A program made the position numbers and the translations under genes. Below, piece by piece: positions 8,464 to 19,047 of a stretch of DNA of 64,000 bases. The number at the start of each line of letters is the position of its first letter. The stretch's first letter is position 1. This DNA comes from Pedobacter ginsengisoli (GTDB lineage Bacteria > Bacteroidota > Bacteroidia > Sphingobacteriales > Sphingobacteriaceae). The notes below the pieces were generated by a model. That model saw nothing but the letters and a program-made list of their open reading frames with translations. It did no database searches and was not told the DNA's origin. The stretch spans positions 2,170,001 through 2,234,000 of the forward strand of contig NZ_CP024091.1 of assembly GCF_002736205.1 (NCBI RefSeq), written 5' to 3'.

Positions 8464-11400
8464 ATGTTTAAAGACCAAATTTCGAACACTCAGAATGAAC
8501 TATTAGTTCAACAATCATTTAATACTACAGCTCAGGAATTACCTGAAACCATAGCAGTAGTTTTTAACGAAAAAAAAATTACATATTCTGAATTAAACGA
8601 AAGAGCAGAGCATTTATCCAATATTATTTTAAATCAAACACTTGACCAGGAAGTCATAGGAATAAGCGCGACGCGATCAATAGAAATGATTGTTGGATTA
8701 TTGGCAATCTTGAAAGCTGGAAAAACTTATTTACCATTAGACCCAAGCTATCCTGAAAGCAGGCTATTACAAATTAAAGAAGATTCTGGAGTAAGCACAT
8801 GCATCTCGTTACAAAATGAATTCAATGTATTTACTTGTCTGGGGCTTAATGTTATAGTTTCTGATAAATTATATCCTGATACTAGCAAAAACAGTGGTTT
8901 TCTGCAATCCGAAAATGGATGTATCCTTTATACATCTGGCTCTACAGGTAAACCTAAGGGTGTATGTATTAGTCATAAAAGTTTGAGTAATTTTTTAAAA
9001 TGGCAAAAAGACCATGCGCTTAATGGTAAAGGTATAAATGCCTTACAGTTTTGCCATCTCAGTTTTGATGCCTCATTTCAAGAAATCTTTGTCCCATTAA
9101 CTACAGGTGCCACCTTGTATCTTATTAATGATGATTACAGGCTTGACGGCACAAAGCTTTTGGATTTTATTATTTCTAACAACATTAACAAAGCTTTTTT
9201 ACCTTATGTTACGCTTCAATATTTAGCTGAAGCTGCCACCAAAGAAAAACGATTTCCTGTTAACTTAAAAGAGTTGATAACTGGTGGTGAACTACTTAAA
9301 ATTACACCAAACATAAGAGAATTCTTTTCATCTATACAAAATTCTACTCTGGTAAATGTATATGGACCAACCGAAACAACCATTTGGGTAACAGAGCTGA
9401 AACTCACAGGCAATCCTGATAAGTGGGCATCAATACCCACAATTGGGGAAACAATAGCACAATCATCCATTCATTTTATTGATGAAAAATTAGGCTTCCT
9501 TGAAAATGGACAAACTGGAGAAATATGTATTTCGGGACCTTGCTTATCAAATGGATATTTTCATCAGCCAAACCTCACAAATGAGAAATTTGTGGAACTC
9601 TCCAACCCAAAACTTGGACAAATTAAAGTATACAGAACAGGAGATCTGGGCAGGCTTTTAGATAATGGAGAAATAGAGTTTAAAGGCCGGATAGATAGTC
9701 AAATTAAAATCAGGGGCAACAGGGTTGAATTAGGTGAAATTGAGGTTACCCTAATGAAAGAAGAAAGCGTTAATCAGGCTATAGTAATATTAAGAGAAGA
9801 TTATCCAGGCAGAAAAGCTCTGGTAGCCTACTTAACAGGAAATAAAACTCCGAGAGACAGTAACAAACTTAGGTACCACATAAGCAAACTCCTTCCTGAT
9901 TATATGATCCCATCGGCCTTTATTTGGCTCAACGAGCTTCCTAAAACTACAAGTGGCAAAGTAGACAGGAAGGCATTACCAAAACCAGATCTTAAAAGAC
10001 CCCAACTAAATGTATTGTACAAAAGTCCAAAAACAAAGATTGAAAAGGATATTATAGGCTTGTTTATAGATATATTTCAGTATGATAAAATAGGAATTGA
10101 AGACAATTTCTTTGAGCTTGGAGGCAATTCCCTTCTAGCTCAAAAAACGGTGGCCGAACTAAAGTATCAATTCAATTATCATTTACCAATAACCAGATTA
10201 TACCAATATCCGACTGCAACCGGGATAGCCGAATTTCTTGAAAATAAAGTTCCTAAGCAGTCCACCTTCGTTAAACAAAGTGAACCTGGCAATGATTCGC
10301 AAGATATTGCGATAATAGGGATGGCGGGTAGATTTCCAGGCGCAGAAACTATCAATGATTTATGGGATTTACTTACAGAAGGTAAAGAAACAACCAAATT
10401 CTTTAGCGACGAAGAACTTGACATTAGCATTCCAGATCATATAAAGAATGATAAAGCGTATGTTAAAGCAAGAGGAGTAATTAACGATGCTGAGAAATTC
10501 GATTCTGCCTTTTTCGGAATCAACCCTAAGCTTGCCGATTTAATGGATCCGCAACAAAGAATTTTCCTAGAAATAGCTTGGGAAGTATTGGAAAAAACGG
10601 GGCATTTATTCCCAGTTTATTCAAAAAAAATCGCCGTTTATGCAGGTAGTGGCAGCAACACATATTATGTAAACAACTTATTACAATATCCTGATTTAAT
10701 TGAAAACGTTGGTAACCTGCAGGTACTTACTGTTAACGAAAAGGATTACATTGCTTCGAGAACGGCTTACCATTTAAACCTAAAAGGACAAGCCGTAAGT
10801 GTAAACTCTGCTTGTTCAACATCATTACTTGCAGTAGCAGAAGCAGTTAACAGTTTGCGATCAGGCCAATGTGATGCAGCTATTGCAGGAGCTGCAAGTA
10901 TTACTTCTCCTATTAACAGTGGTCATATTTACCAGGAAGGCAGCATGTTAAGCGTCGATGGCCATTGCTGTCCTTTTGATAATGATGCAACAGGAACTGT
11001 ATTTAGTGATGGTGCTGGAGTTGTTTTACTTAAAAGGTTAACAGATGCAAAATGTGATGGCGATATTATTTATGGTGTAATCAAAGGAGTTGGTTTAAAT
11101 AACGATGGAGCAGAAAAAGGAAGCTTTACTGCTCCGAATACTGATGGACAAGCAAATGCAATTAAAGAAGCTATAGCAGACGCTGGTATTAGCCCATCAG
11201 AAATCAGCTATATTGAAACACATGGCACTGGCACCCCTATTGGTGATCCTATTGAATTTGATGGATTAGTTAAAGCTTTTGGTCAACAGGATAGAAATCA
11301 ATTTTGTGCAATAGGATCAGTTAAAAGCAACTTTGGTCACTTAACGCAAGCTGCAGGAGTAACTGGTTTAATTAAAGCTTGTTTGTCCTTGTACTACAAG

Positions 11401-14400
11401 AAACTACCTGCCTCTCTTGGGTACAAACAAGGAAATAAAAACATCGACTTTCTAAATAGTCCTTTTTATGTTAACAATAATCTGACCGATTGGAACTCTG
11501 ACACTAAAAGAATTGCGGGTGTAAGCTCATTTGGTGTTGGGGGAACAAATGTACATGTGATTATTGAAGAATATGAAAATTTGGAATCAGTATCATCAAC
11601 AGGAAGGCCATATGATCTGATTACCTGGTCGGCGAAATCAGAAATTAGCAGAGACCAATATGCATCCTCAATCTCTGATTATATTATAAAGAATAAGAAT
11701 GTTAATATAGCTGATGTTGCCTACACCCTAAAACAAACCAGAAACGACTTTTCTTATAGAAGATTCGCTGTAGGGAACACCAAAGAATCTTTTATAAACC
11801 AACTCGATCAAAATAGAACTAAAGAAGGTAATATAAGTAATCTTAAGGAAGTACCGGAAGAAGTTGTGTTTACATTTCCTGGTCAAGGCGCTCAGTATTT
11901 AAATATGGCAGTTGATCTATACAAAGACGAACCACTATTTAGAGAAGCTATATATCGTTGCGCTGAGATACTTAAGCAATATATAGACCTCGACATCAGA
12001 GAAGTTATATTTACCAGTTCGCCTAATGCTGAAGCAGAACGGTTATTAAAACAAACCAGATACACGCAACCTGCATTATTTGTAATTGAATATGCATTGG
12101 CAAAACTGTGGATGAATTGGGGCATTACTCCTACTTTGTTTTGTGGACATAGTATCGGAGAATACGTTGCAGCACATCTTGCCGGCATATTCTCTTTAGA
12201 GGATGGGTTAAAATTAATAGCCGTTAGGGGAGCAATGGTTAATGCCCTTCCCGCAGGTTCTATGTTATCTGTAAGGAGCGAGTCAAATCTAGTAACCAAC
12301 CTATTAAGTGAAGGATTATCGATCGCAGCAGTAAACAGCCCTAAACTTTGCGTTATAGCAGGGCCACAAGAAGATATTCTGAAATTCAGCCAGCTACTTA
12401 ATGACAAAGAGATTCCTAACAAATTGCTCTTTACAAGCCATGCTTTTCATTCATCTATGATGGATCCGATAGTTAATGATTTTCAAAAAGTTGTTTCTGG
12501 AATCTCACTTTCAACTCCTCAAACACCAATCATCTCTACTGTAACAGGTTCAATTCTAACAGATGAGGAGGCAATAGATCCACAGTATTGGGCAAATCAC
12601 TTAAGAAACACGGTACAATTTTCTACAGCCATTGATACTGTATTAACTTACAATTCTCCAATTTTTATAGAGGTTGGTCCCGGATCAGTAACCACGACCC
12701 TTGTAAGGCAAATTGCTGCACTAAAATCGATTTCCGTAAGAGCAATGCAAAGTCTCGCTAATAACGAGAACGATTATTGCATTATCCTAAATACTTTAGG
12801 TCAGCTTTGGAATTATGGCTTGCAACCTAATTGGGATAATTTTTATAAAGATCAGCAAAGATCTTTTCTGGATCTTCCAACTTACAGGTTTGATAGAAAG
12901 AGACACTGGATTGATTCCGTAGACATAAACAAAATAATACCTGACAATAATACTAAACCAAACACCAATACTACGCTTGCAATGAAAAAGAATAATCTAG
13001 CAGTAAAAATCAGACAAGTATTAGAAGATGCATCTGGAATTGAAATGCGAAATGTTGCTCCTAATCAAAACTTTGTTGAAATAGGATTAGATTCTTTATT
13101 GCTTACTCAAATAGCAATCTCCCTTAAAAGAGAGTTTAATTTACCTATTACATTTAGGAAATTAAATGAAGAATATCCAACAATTGATTTATTAACAGAT
13201 TATATAGATAGAAATACCGTTCAGGATGAACCTGTTCCGGTTCAAAACAACATCCCTATTGCTAATCTAAATAACCAACAAGTTATTTCTCCTGTCTCAT
13301 TTGTGAACACAAACGAGTACAACAATTCAGCCTTAGGCTTAATTGCACAACAGCTAGAGATTTTATCTAAACAGGTTTTATTGATGAATGGGAATAACCC
13401 TACTGTAAATACTGTTGCAGTATCATCAACACTACCAAAGCAACAAGAGGAACCCGAACTAACAATTCAGGAAAAATCAGAAATTCAAAAACCATTTGGA
13501 GCAACCCCTAGAATAGAGCGTCAATCTACCGAATTGAATACAGATCAATTAAGCTTTCTTGAAAACTTAATTGAGAGCTACAATCAGAAAACATTTAAAA
13601 GTAAAAAATATGCTGAGGAGAGCCGGAATTATATGGCAGACCCAAGAGTTGTTTCAGGCTTTAAACCTTTAACAAAAGAACTTACCTATCCTATTGTGAT
13701 AAACAGATCAAGCGGTAGCAAAATGTGGGACCTTGATGGCAATGAATATATTGATGTATTAAATGGATTTGGCTCAAACTTACTTGGCTACCAGCCAGAG
13801 GTTATCAAAAAAGCCATGCACGATCAAGTTGAAAATGGATATGAGGTGGGTCCGCAGCATGAGCTTGCTGCTGAAGTAAGTAAATTAGTATGTGAGTTTA
13901 CTGGATTTGACAGATCGGCACTTTGCAGTACTGGCTCTGAGGCAGTATTAGGATGTATAAGAATTGCCAGAACAGTTACCGGGAGATCATTGATTGTTGC
14001 CTTTACAGGATCATACCATGGCATTATTGATGAGGTATTGGTTAGAGGAACAAAAAAACTCAAATCGTTTCCAGCAGCAGCCGGCATAATGCCTGAGGCT
14101 GTTAAAAACATCCTTGTACTCGATTATGGAACAGATGAAGCACTATCGATAATTAAAGAAAGAGCCGATGAAATTGCCGCAGTGCTCATTGAACCAGTAC
14201 AGAGCAGGCGCCCTGAATTTGTGCCAATAGATTTTATTAAAGAAGTAAGAAAAATCACCTCTGCAAGTGGCTCAGCTTTAATATTTGATGAGGTGATTAC
14301 TGGTTTCAGGATGCATCCCGGAGGGGCACAGGCCTTATTTGATGTCCGAGCCGATCTCGCTTCTTATGGCAAGGTGGTTGGGGCAGGAATTCCAATTGGG

Positions 14401-15057
14401 GTGATTGCAGGTAAAAAGGAATTTATGGACGCACTTGATGGTGGAACCTGGAATTATGGTGATAGTTCATACCCAGAGGTTGGGGTAACTTACTTCGCCG
14501 GAACATTTGTTCGTCACCCTTTAGCGTTGGCTTCTGCAAAAGCATCCTTACTATATATGAAAGAGAAAGGTCCCAAATTACAATTGGAGCTAAATGAGAA
14601 AGGAGACCACATTGCCAAAACACTTAACAAGGAAATAGAAAAAAGACACCTTCCCTTCTTTGTTGCAAATTACGGGTCATTATGGAAGGTCAAATTTAAT
14701 GAGGAGATTCCTTATAGCGAGTTGATGTTTACCTTAATGAGGCAAAAGGGCATCCATATACTTGATGGATTCCCTTGCTTTGTAACCGAAGCAACATCAA
14801 ATAACGACATTGAACAGTTAATTGATTGCTTTATAGAGAGCATGGATGAAATGATTAAGGCTGGCTTCTTTGCAAACACACTTGCCAATGAAACCAGTTT
14901 AAAAACGTATTCAAAATTTGGTAAAGGCGAAATCGTCATCAATGCAGATAACCCACCTGTTCTAGGTGCCAGATTGGGAAAGGATATTGAAGGAAATCCG
15001 GCATGGTTCATTAAAGATGAACAGAATAAAGATCAATATTTACAAATCCATTTCTAA
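8464..15057 (+). CDS. Hybrid NRPS-PKS: A-PCP-KS-AT-ACP-aminotransferase
   Basis: A 2197-residue multienzyme. Domains: adenylation about 15-520 (TSGSTGKPKG near 158, catalytic Lys499), PCP about 525-600 (GGNSL, phosphopantetheine Ser556), ketosynthase about 612-1045 (Cys784 in ACSTS, His920 in THGTGT, His959 in NFGH), acyltransferase about 1135-1440 (Ser1230 in GHSIGEY; HAFH at 1326-1329 predicts malonyl-CoA), ACP about 1510-1580 (Ser1544 in GLDSL), class-III PLP aminotransferase about 1700-2150 (Asp1942 in FDEVITGF, Lys1970 in YGKVVGAG). There is no ketoreductase, dehydratase or methyltransferase. A starter loaded on the PCP is extended once with malonate, and the beta-ketone is probably transaminated to a beta-amine, as in microcystin McyE or iturin/mycosubtilin synthases. 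By-eye A-domain code: D202 A203 Q206 F245 I272 G274 V299 I307 W308 K499, which I cannot assign. First gene of the locus. Confidence 0.93.
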   Translation: MFKDQISNTQNELLVQQSFNTTAQELPETIAVVFNEKKITYSELNERAEHLSNIILNQTLDQEVIGISATRSIEMIVGLLAILKAGKTYLPLDPSYPESRLLQIKEDSGVSTCISLQNEFNVFTCLGLNVIVSDKLYPDTSKNSGFLQSENGCILYTSGSTGKPKGVCISHKSLSNFLKWQKDHALNGKGINALQFCHLSFDASFQEIFVPLTTGATLYLINDDYRLDGTKLLDFIISNNINKAFLPYVTLQYLAEAATKEKRFPVNLKELITGGELLKITPNIREFFSSIQNSTLVNVYGPTETTIWVTELKLTGNPDKWASIPTIGETIAQSSIHFIDEKLGFLENGQTGEICISGPCLSNGYFHQPNLTNEKFVELSNPKLGQIKVYRTGDLGRLLDNGEIEFKGRIDSQIKIRGNRVELGEIEVTLMKEESVNQAIVILREDYPGRKALVAYLTGNKTPRDSNKLRYHISKLLPDYMIPSAFIWLNELPKTTSGKVDRKALPKPDLKRPQLNVLYKSPKTKIEKDIIGLFIDIFQYDKIGIEDNFFELGGNSLLAQKTVAELKYQFNYHLPITRLYQYPTATGIAEFLENKVPKQSTFVKQSEPGNDSQDIAIIGMAGRFPGAETINDLWDLLTEGKETTKFFSDEELDISIPDHIKNDKAYVKARGVINDAEKFDSAFFGINPKLADLMDPQQRIFLEIAWEVLEKTGHLFPVYSKKIAVYAGSGSNTYYVNNLLQYPDLIENVGNLQVLTVNEKDYIASRTAYHLNLKGQAVSVNSACSTSLLAVAEAVNSLRSGQCDAAIAGAASITSPINSGHIYQEGSMLSVDGHCCPFDNDATGTVFSDGAGVVLLKRLTDAKCDGDIIYGVIKGVGLNNDGAEKGSFTAPNTDGQANAIKEAIADAGISPSEISYIETHGTGTPIGDPIEFDGLVKAFGQQDRNQFCAIGSVKSNFGHLTQAAGVTGLIKACLSLYYKKLPASLGYKQGNKNIDFLNSPFYVNNNLTDWNSDTKRIAGVSSFGVGGTNVHVIIEEYENLESVSSTGRPYDLITWSAKSEISRDQYASSISDYIIKNKNVNIADVAYTLKQTRNDFSYRRFAVGNTKESFINQLDQNRTKEGNISNLKEVPEEVVFTFPGQGAQYLNMAVDLYKDEPLFREAIYRCAEILKQYIDLDIREVIFTSSPNAEAERLLKQTRYTQPALFVIEYALAKLWMNWGITPTLFCGHSIGEYVAAHLAGIFSLEDGLKLIAVRGAMVNALPAGSMLSVRSESNLVTNLLSEGLSIAAVNSPKLCVIAGPQEDILKFSQLLNDKEIPNKLLFTSHAFHSSMMDPIVNDFQKVVSGISLSTPQTPIISTVTGSILTDEEAIDPQYWANHLRNTVQFSTAIDTVLTYNSPIFIEVGPGSVTTTLVRQIAALKSISVRAMQSLANNENDYCIILNTLGQLWNYGLQPNWDNFYKDQQRSFLDLPTYRFDRKRHWIDSVDINKIIPDNNTKPNTNTTLAMKKNNLAVKIRQVLEDASGIEMRNVAPNQNFVEIGLDSLLLTQIAISLKREFNLPITFRKLNEEYPTIDLLTDYIDRNTVQDEPVPVQNNIPIANLNNQQVISPVSFVNTNEYNNSALGLIAQQLEILSKQVLLMNGNNPTVNTVAVSSTLPKQQEEPELTIQEKSEIQKPFGATPRIERQSTELNTDQLSFLENLIESYNQKTFKSKKYAEESRNYMADPRVVSGFKPLTKELTYPIVINRSSGSKMWDLDGNEYIDVLNGFGSNLLGYQPEVIKKAMHDQVENGYEVGPQHELAAEVSKLVCEFTGFDRSALCSTGSEAVLGCIRIARTVTGRSLIVAFTGSYHGIIDEVLVRGTKKLKSFPAAAGIMPEAVKNILVLDYGTDEALSIIKERADEIAAVLIEPVQSRRPEFVPIDFIKEVRKITSASGSALIFDEVITGFRMHPGGAQALFDVRADLASYGKVVGAGIPIGVIAGKKEFMDALDGGTWNYGDSSYPEVGVTYFAGTFVRHPLALASAKASLLYMKEKGPKLQLELNEKGDHIAKTLNKEIEKRHLPFFVANYGSLWKVKFNEEIPYSELMFTLMRQKGIHILDGFPCFVTEATSNNDIEQLIDCFIESMDEMIKAGFFANTLANETSLKTYSKFGKGEIVINADNPPVLGARLGKDIEGNPAWFIKDEQNKDQYLQIHF

Positions 15058-15068
15058 AACAGCGATTG

Positions 15069-18000
15069 ATGAATAAGGATTTTGAATATGTTGCAATAGA
15101 TTTTAATCCATTTGGTGAAAATGAGATTGAAAAAATAACAATAACAAATGAACCACAAAGAGAGCTATGGCTATCTTGCATTCTAGGTGGCAATGAGGCT
15201 AGTCTGGCATATAATGAATCAGTTTCACTTGAGTTAAAAGGGGAATTCATTCCAGAAGCATTTCAAAAAGCTATTGTTAACTTAATTGAAAGGCATGAAG
15301 CCTTAAGATCTACTGTTAGTAAAAATGGAGAAAACTTAATAATATATAAAAACATTTCATCTCCAGTTACTACAGATGATTTAACTAGTACTGATCCAGC
15401 TAAAAGTCTTGATCGTTACCATGAGTTTATTCGTAATGAAATGGGTAAGCCTTTCGATCTTTATGAAGGCCCGCTGTTTAGAATATATCTTCACAAGTTT
15501 GAAGATAATGTTCATTACCTTACTCTCATAATACACCATATTATAGGTGATGGCTGGTCAATCGGCATTATTCTGGAAGACTTAAGTAAAATGTATAATT
15601 CATACGTGCATAATACATTACCACAATTAGAAACAGCTGAACAAATAAGTGATTATACTTTGCAACAGATAAACTTTGCAAATAGTGTAGAATATCTTGA
15701 AACCCAAAATTTCTGGGTTGATAAGTATAAAAACAATGTTCCAATACTTAACTTACCTATAGACTATGTAAGGCCTTCTGTTCGAACTTATACTGGCCAA
15801 AGAAATGATTATATCCTGAAAAATGATTTATTGGATCCAATAAAGTTCTTATCAGCCAAAGCAGGTAGTAGTGTGGTAATTACACTTTTAAGTGTGTTTG
15901 AAATCTTGTTACATCACAGAACCGGTCAGCAAGATATTGTTATTGGCCTTCCATCATCTGGTCAGGCTGCAACAGGGAATTTTGGTTTAGTAGGTCATTG
16001 TGTTAATCTATTGCCACTTGATAGCAAAATAGATCCGGAATCTTCTTTTCTGGATTATTTAAAAAGAAGAAAAAGTGAAGTATATGACGCTTACGATTAC
16101 CAAAGATTAACTTTTAGTGAACTGCTCAAAAAGCTACCTATTAAAAGAGATAAGGCACACATACCTCTGGTACCCATAGTTTTTAACATTGACATGGGTA
16201 TGGATGAAAAAGTATCATTTGAGGGTTTAACTCATAAACTTTTTTCTAATGCAAGAGTTGCTCAAACCTTCGAAATTTCTTTAAATGTTACCGGTTCTAA
16301 AAATGCCATGACATTTGAATGGGCTTATAATACCAATCTATTTAGATCCGAGACTATTGACAGTATGATGTCGGAATTTGAATCTTTATTAAAGGCCATA
16401 ACGGATAATCCCGAAGTACTTATCAAAGATTCTTTGATAAACAAGAACCCATTTCCTATCATAATAGATGATACCCCAATTGCTCCTGGAACAATTCTAG
16501 ATCTGTTTGATAAAACAGTTCTTGACAATCCGAATAACACTGCTGTAATATATGAGGGCAGAAAACTGACTTATGCCCAGTTAAATGAAAAATCTAATCA
16601 ACTTGCCAACTACTTAATAAGTAAGGGAGTTAAAATTGAGACACTTGTCTCAATATGCATAACGCCATCTGTAGAGGCAATAATAGGAATAATGGGAATC
16701 ATAAAGGCAGGGGCTGCTTACATTCCGATTGATCCTGAATTCCCTGAACAAAGAATTAACTTTATGATTTCTGAATCAACAGCTAACATATTAATATGTG
16801 ATTCTGAAACGATAAAGCGAATCAAAGAACCAGGAAATCGAGAACTTATTTGTCTGGACGACGATAAAAACCAAATATGGCAAACAGAAACAACGGCTCC
16901 ATCTGTTGATATATCAGCTAAACAACTGATATATGTAATCTACACCTCCGGGTCAACAGGCAATCCAAAGGGTGTAATGATTGAGCATGGATCCATTATA
17001 GATTACTTTTATGGATTGAATTCAAAATTAAGCACTTTAAAAGATTGTAAAAGCTTTGCTCTTGGATCTACAATCGCAACAGATTTGGGCAATACAATTT
17101 TGTTTAATTCTTTAATATCAGGAGGAGAATTACATCTGTTTGCCAAGGATAGATTTAATAATCCGGAGTATATACATCAATATTTTAGTAATTACAGCAT
17201 CGACTGTTTAAAGATCGTTCCTTCGCACTGGAGGTTCTTAAAGCATCAGGGCGATTTACTACTACCTAACAAACTACTAATGTTTGGTGGAGAATCATTG
17301 CCAGGCGAGTATATTAAAGAAATTCTAAAAGCCGATAGTCACTGTCTGGTTGTAAACCATTATGGTCCTACCGAAACTACAATTGGCAAGTTAATACATA
17401 TAGTAGATAAAAATAAGGATTATCCGGCATCTGCTCCTATTGGCAAACCTTTTGGAAATAATATTCCTCATATTCTTAATAAAGATCTAAACTATTGTGC
17501 AATTGGTGTTCCGGGTGAATTGTATATAGGGGGCTTTGGAGTAGCAAGAGGTTATTTAAACAACCATGAACTGACAAATAAAATGTTCATAGAACGATTA
17601 GGGGCTCGATTCTACAAAACAGGGGATTTAGTACGATGGCTACCTGATGGGGCCATTGAATTCTTAGGACGTATAGATGATCAGGTTAAAATCAGAGGTA
17701 ATAGAATAGAACTGGGTGAGATACAAAATGCTTTGCTTAAGCATAAAGATGTGAAACAAAGTGCTATAATTGTTGACGAAGATATCAAGTACGAAAAAAG
17801 ATTAGTGGCATATGTTGTAACAAGTGAAACTTTTAATAAGGAAGCTATAATTAATCATTTAAAAATAATGCTTCCTGAATTTATGGTACCAAGAATTTTA
17901 ATCGAGCTTGATAAAATTCCCTTAACTGCTAATGGAAAATTAGATCGGAAAGCACTCCCTAAAGTAACAACAAATCAAGCGGTTGAAAACAAATATGTAA

Positions 18001-19034
18001 AACCTCATACCCCAGAACATGATTTGCTTTTAGAAATATGGACTACAAACCTTGGTATTAGTCAAATAGGAATTACTGATGATTTCTTTGAACTTGGAGG
18101 CCACTCTCTTATTGCTGTTAAAGTTATGGGAGCTATAGAAAAGAAAACAGGCCTGCGTCTTCCTCTATCAAGCTTATTTGAGAACCCCACTATCGAAACA
18201 CTTGCTAAATTATTAACTCCAGAAGACAAATTAAACTGGGATTCCTTAGTTCCATTAAAAACGAGTGGAAGTAAACCTCCGGTATATCTGGTTCATGGCG
18301 GTGGTTTAAATGTTTTCGTCTTCAAATCCATATCTAAATTCATGGATGAAGACCAGCCGGTTTATGCACTTCAAGGTTTGGGGCTAAATGGTGATAGTGA
18401 ATTACCAGAAACTATTGAGGATATTGCTGCTAAATATAACGAGGAGATTTTACGAGCAAATCCAGATGGTCCCTTTTTAATAGCCGGATATTCTATGGGG
18501 GGCAAAATAGCTTACGAGATGGCCAGGCAATTACTAGAAATGGGAAAGGAAATAAAAATGCTAGGAATATTCGATACTTACGCCGGTTCATCCGCAACTG
18601 GTATGGAAAAAGTAAAAGAGAAAATAGTTCGCCAATTAAAAAAGGGACCTTTTATAGCAAAGCTGTTTTTGGATAATCCAATGCAAACCTTATCATATCA
18701 GCTAAAAATATCTAAAAGAAAATTAAAGCCTGTTTTCTTAAAAAACAAAGAAACTGACAAAGAGGTTTTCACCTATAAAAGAGAGATTTACGAAAGCTAT
18801 GAATCTGCTTATAGAAAATATCAGCTAAAACCTGTCGACATTTTAATAGATTTGTTCAGGGTAGAAAAACGGATTTACTTTTTAGATGATCGCGTTTACT
18901 TAGGCTGGCGTAGATATGGTAAAAAAGGAATAGATATCCATTCGGTTCCAGGTGATCATAAAACATTTTTACTTTCTCCGAATGATCAAAAGCTGGCTAA
19001 AGTTCTTCAAAGAGTAATTAACACTAAGGTTTAA
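15069..19034 (+). CDS. Nonribosomal peptide synthetase C-A-PCP-TE, predicted Asp-activating
   Basis: About 1321 residues from ATG 15069 (an adjacent TTG at 15066 is an alternative). Domains: condensation about 25-440 with HHIIGDG (His156, His157, Asp161), adenylation about 465-965 (YTSGSTGNPKG, catalytic Lys957), PCP about 975-1045 (Ser1013 in GGHSL), type-I thioesterase about 1060-1320 (Ser1142 in GYSMGG, Asp1169, His1297). By-eye specificity residues are D672 L673 T676 K715 M738 G740 H764 I772 G773 K957, one conservative change from the published aspartate code DLTKVGHIGK. It should condense the beta-amino acyl chain from the upstream protein onto Asp and release it by hydrolysis or cyclisation. 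The gap to the upstream gene is 11 nt, so this is one operon. Confidence 0.93.
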   Translation: MNKDFEYVAIDFNPFGENEIEKITITNEPQRELWLSCILGGNEASLAYNESVSLELKGEFIPEAFQKAIVNLIERHEALRSTVSKNGENLIIYKNISSPVTTDDLTSTDPAKSLDRYHEFIRNEMGKPFDLYEGPLFRIYLHKFEDNVHYLTLIIHHIIGDGWSIGIILEDLSKMYNSYVHNTLPQLETAEQISDYTLQQINFANSVEYLETQNFWVDKYKNNVPILNLPIDYVRPSVRTYTGQRNDYILKNDLLDPIKFLSAKAGSSVVITLLSVFEILLHHRTGQQDIVIGLPSSGQAATGNFGLVGHCVNLLPLDSKIDPESSFLDYLKRRKSEVYDAYDYQRLTFSELLKKLPIKRDKAHIPLVPIVFNIDMGMDEKVSFEGLTHKLFSNARVAQTFEISLNVTGSKNAMTFEWAYNTNLFRSETIDSMMSEFESLLKAITDNPEVLIKDSLINKNPFPIIIDDTPIAPGTILDLFDKTVLDNPNNTAVIYEGRKLTYAQLNEKSNQLANYLISKGVKIETLVSICITPSVEAIIGIMGIIKAGAAYIPIDPEFPEQRINFMISESTANILICDSETIKRIKEPGNRELICLDDDKNQIWQTETTAPSVDISAKQLIYVIYTSGSTGNPKGVMIEHGSIIDYFYGLNSKLSTLKDCKSFALGSTIATDLGNTILFNSLISGGELHLFAKDRFNNPEYIHQYFSNYSIDCLKIVPSHWRFLKHQGDLLLPNKLLMFGGESLPGEYIKEILKADSHCLVVNHYGPTETTIGKLIHIVDKNKDYPASAPIGKPFGNNIPHILNKDLNYCAIGVPGELYIGGFGVARGYLNNHELTNKMFIERLGARFYKTGDLVRWLPDGAIEFLGRIDDQVKIRGNRIELGEIQNALLKHKDVKQSAIIVDEDIKYEKRLVAYVVTSETFNKEAIINHLKIMLPEFMVPRILIELDKIPLTANGKLDRKALPKVTTNQAVENKYVKPHTPEHDLLLEIWTTNLGISQIGITDDFFELGGHSLIAVKVMGAIEKKTGLRLPLSSLFENPTIETLAKLLTPEDKLNWDSLVPLKTSGSKPPVYLVHGGGLNVFVFKSISKFMDEDQPVYALQGLGLNGDSELPETIEDIAAKYNEEILRANPDGPFLIAGYSMGGKIAYEMARQLLEMGKEIKMLGIFDTYAGSSATGMEKVKEKIVRQLKKGPFIAKLFLDNPMQTLSYQLKISKRKLKPVFLKNKETDKEVFTYKREIYESYESAYRKYQLKPVDILIDLFRVEKRIYFLDDRVYLGWRRYGKKGIDIHSVPGDHKTFLLSPNDQKLAKVLQRVINTKV

Positions 19035-19047
19035 AAGCTATTAAGTT

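Noticed and set aside
8394..8507. Upstream open frame of 37 codons overlapping the NRPS-PKS start
   Set aside because: No conservation evidence, and its sequence after the overlap is just another frame of the adenylation domain; it could be a leader peptide but nothing supports that.
11892..12422. 176-codon minus-strand open frame inside the NRPS-PKS gene
   Set aside because: Antisense to the acyltransferase domain with intact catalytic motifs on the plus strand; no start context or family resemblance.
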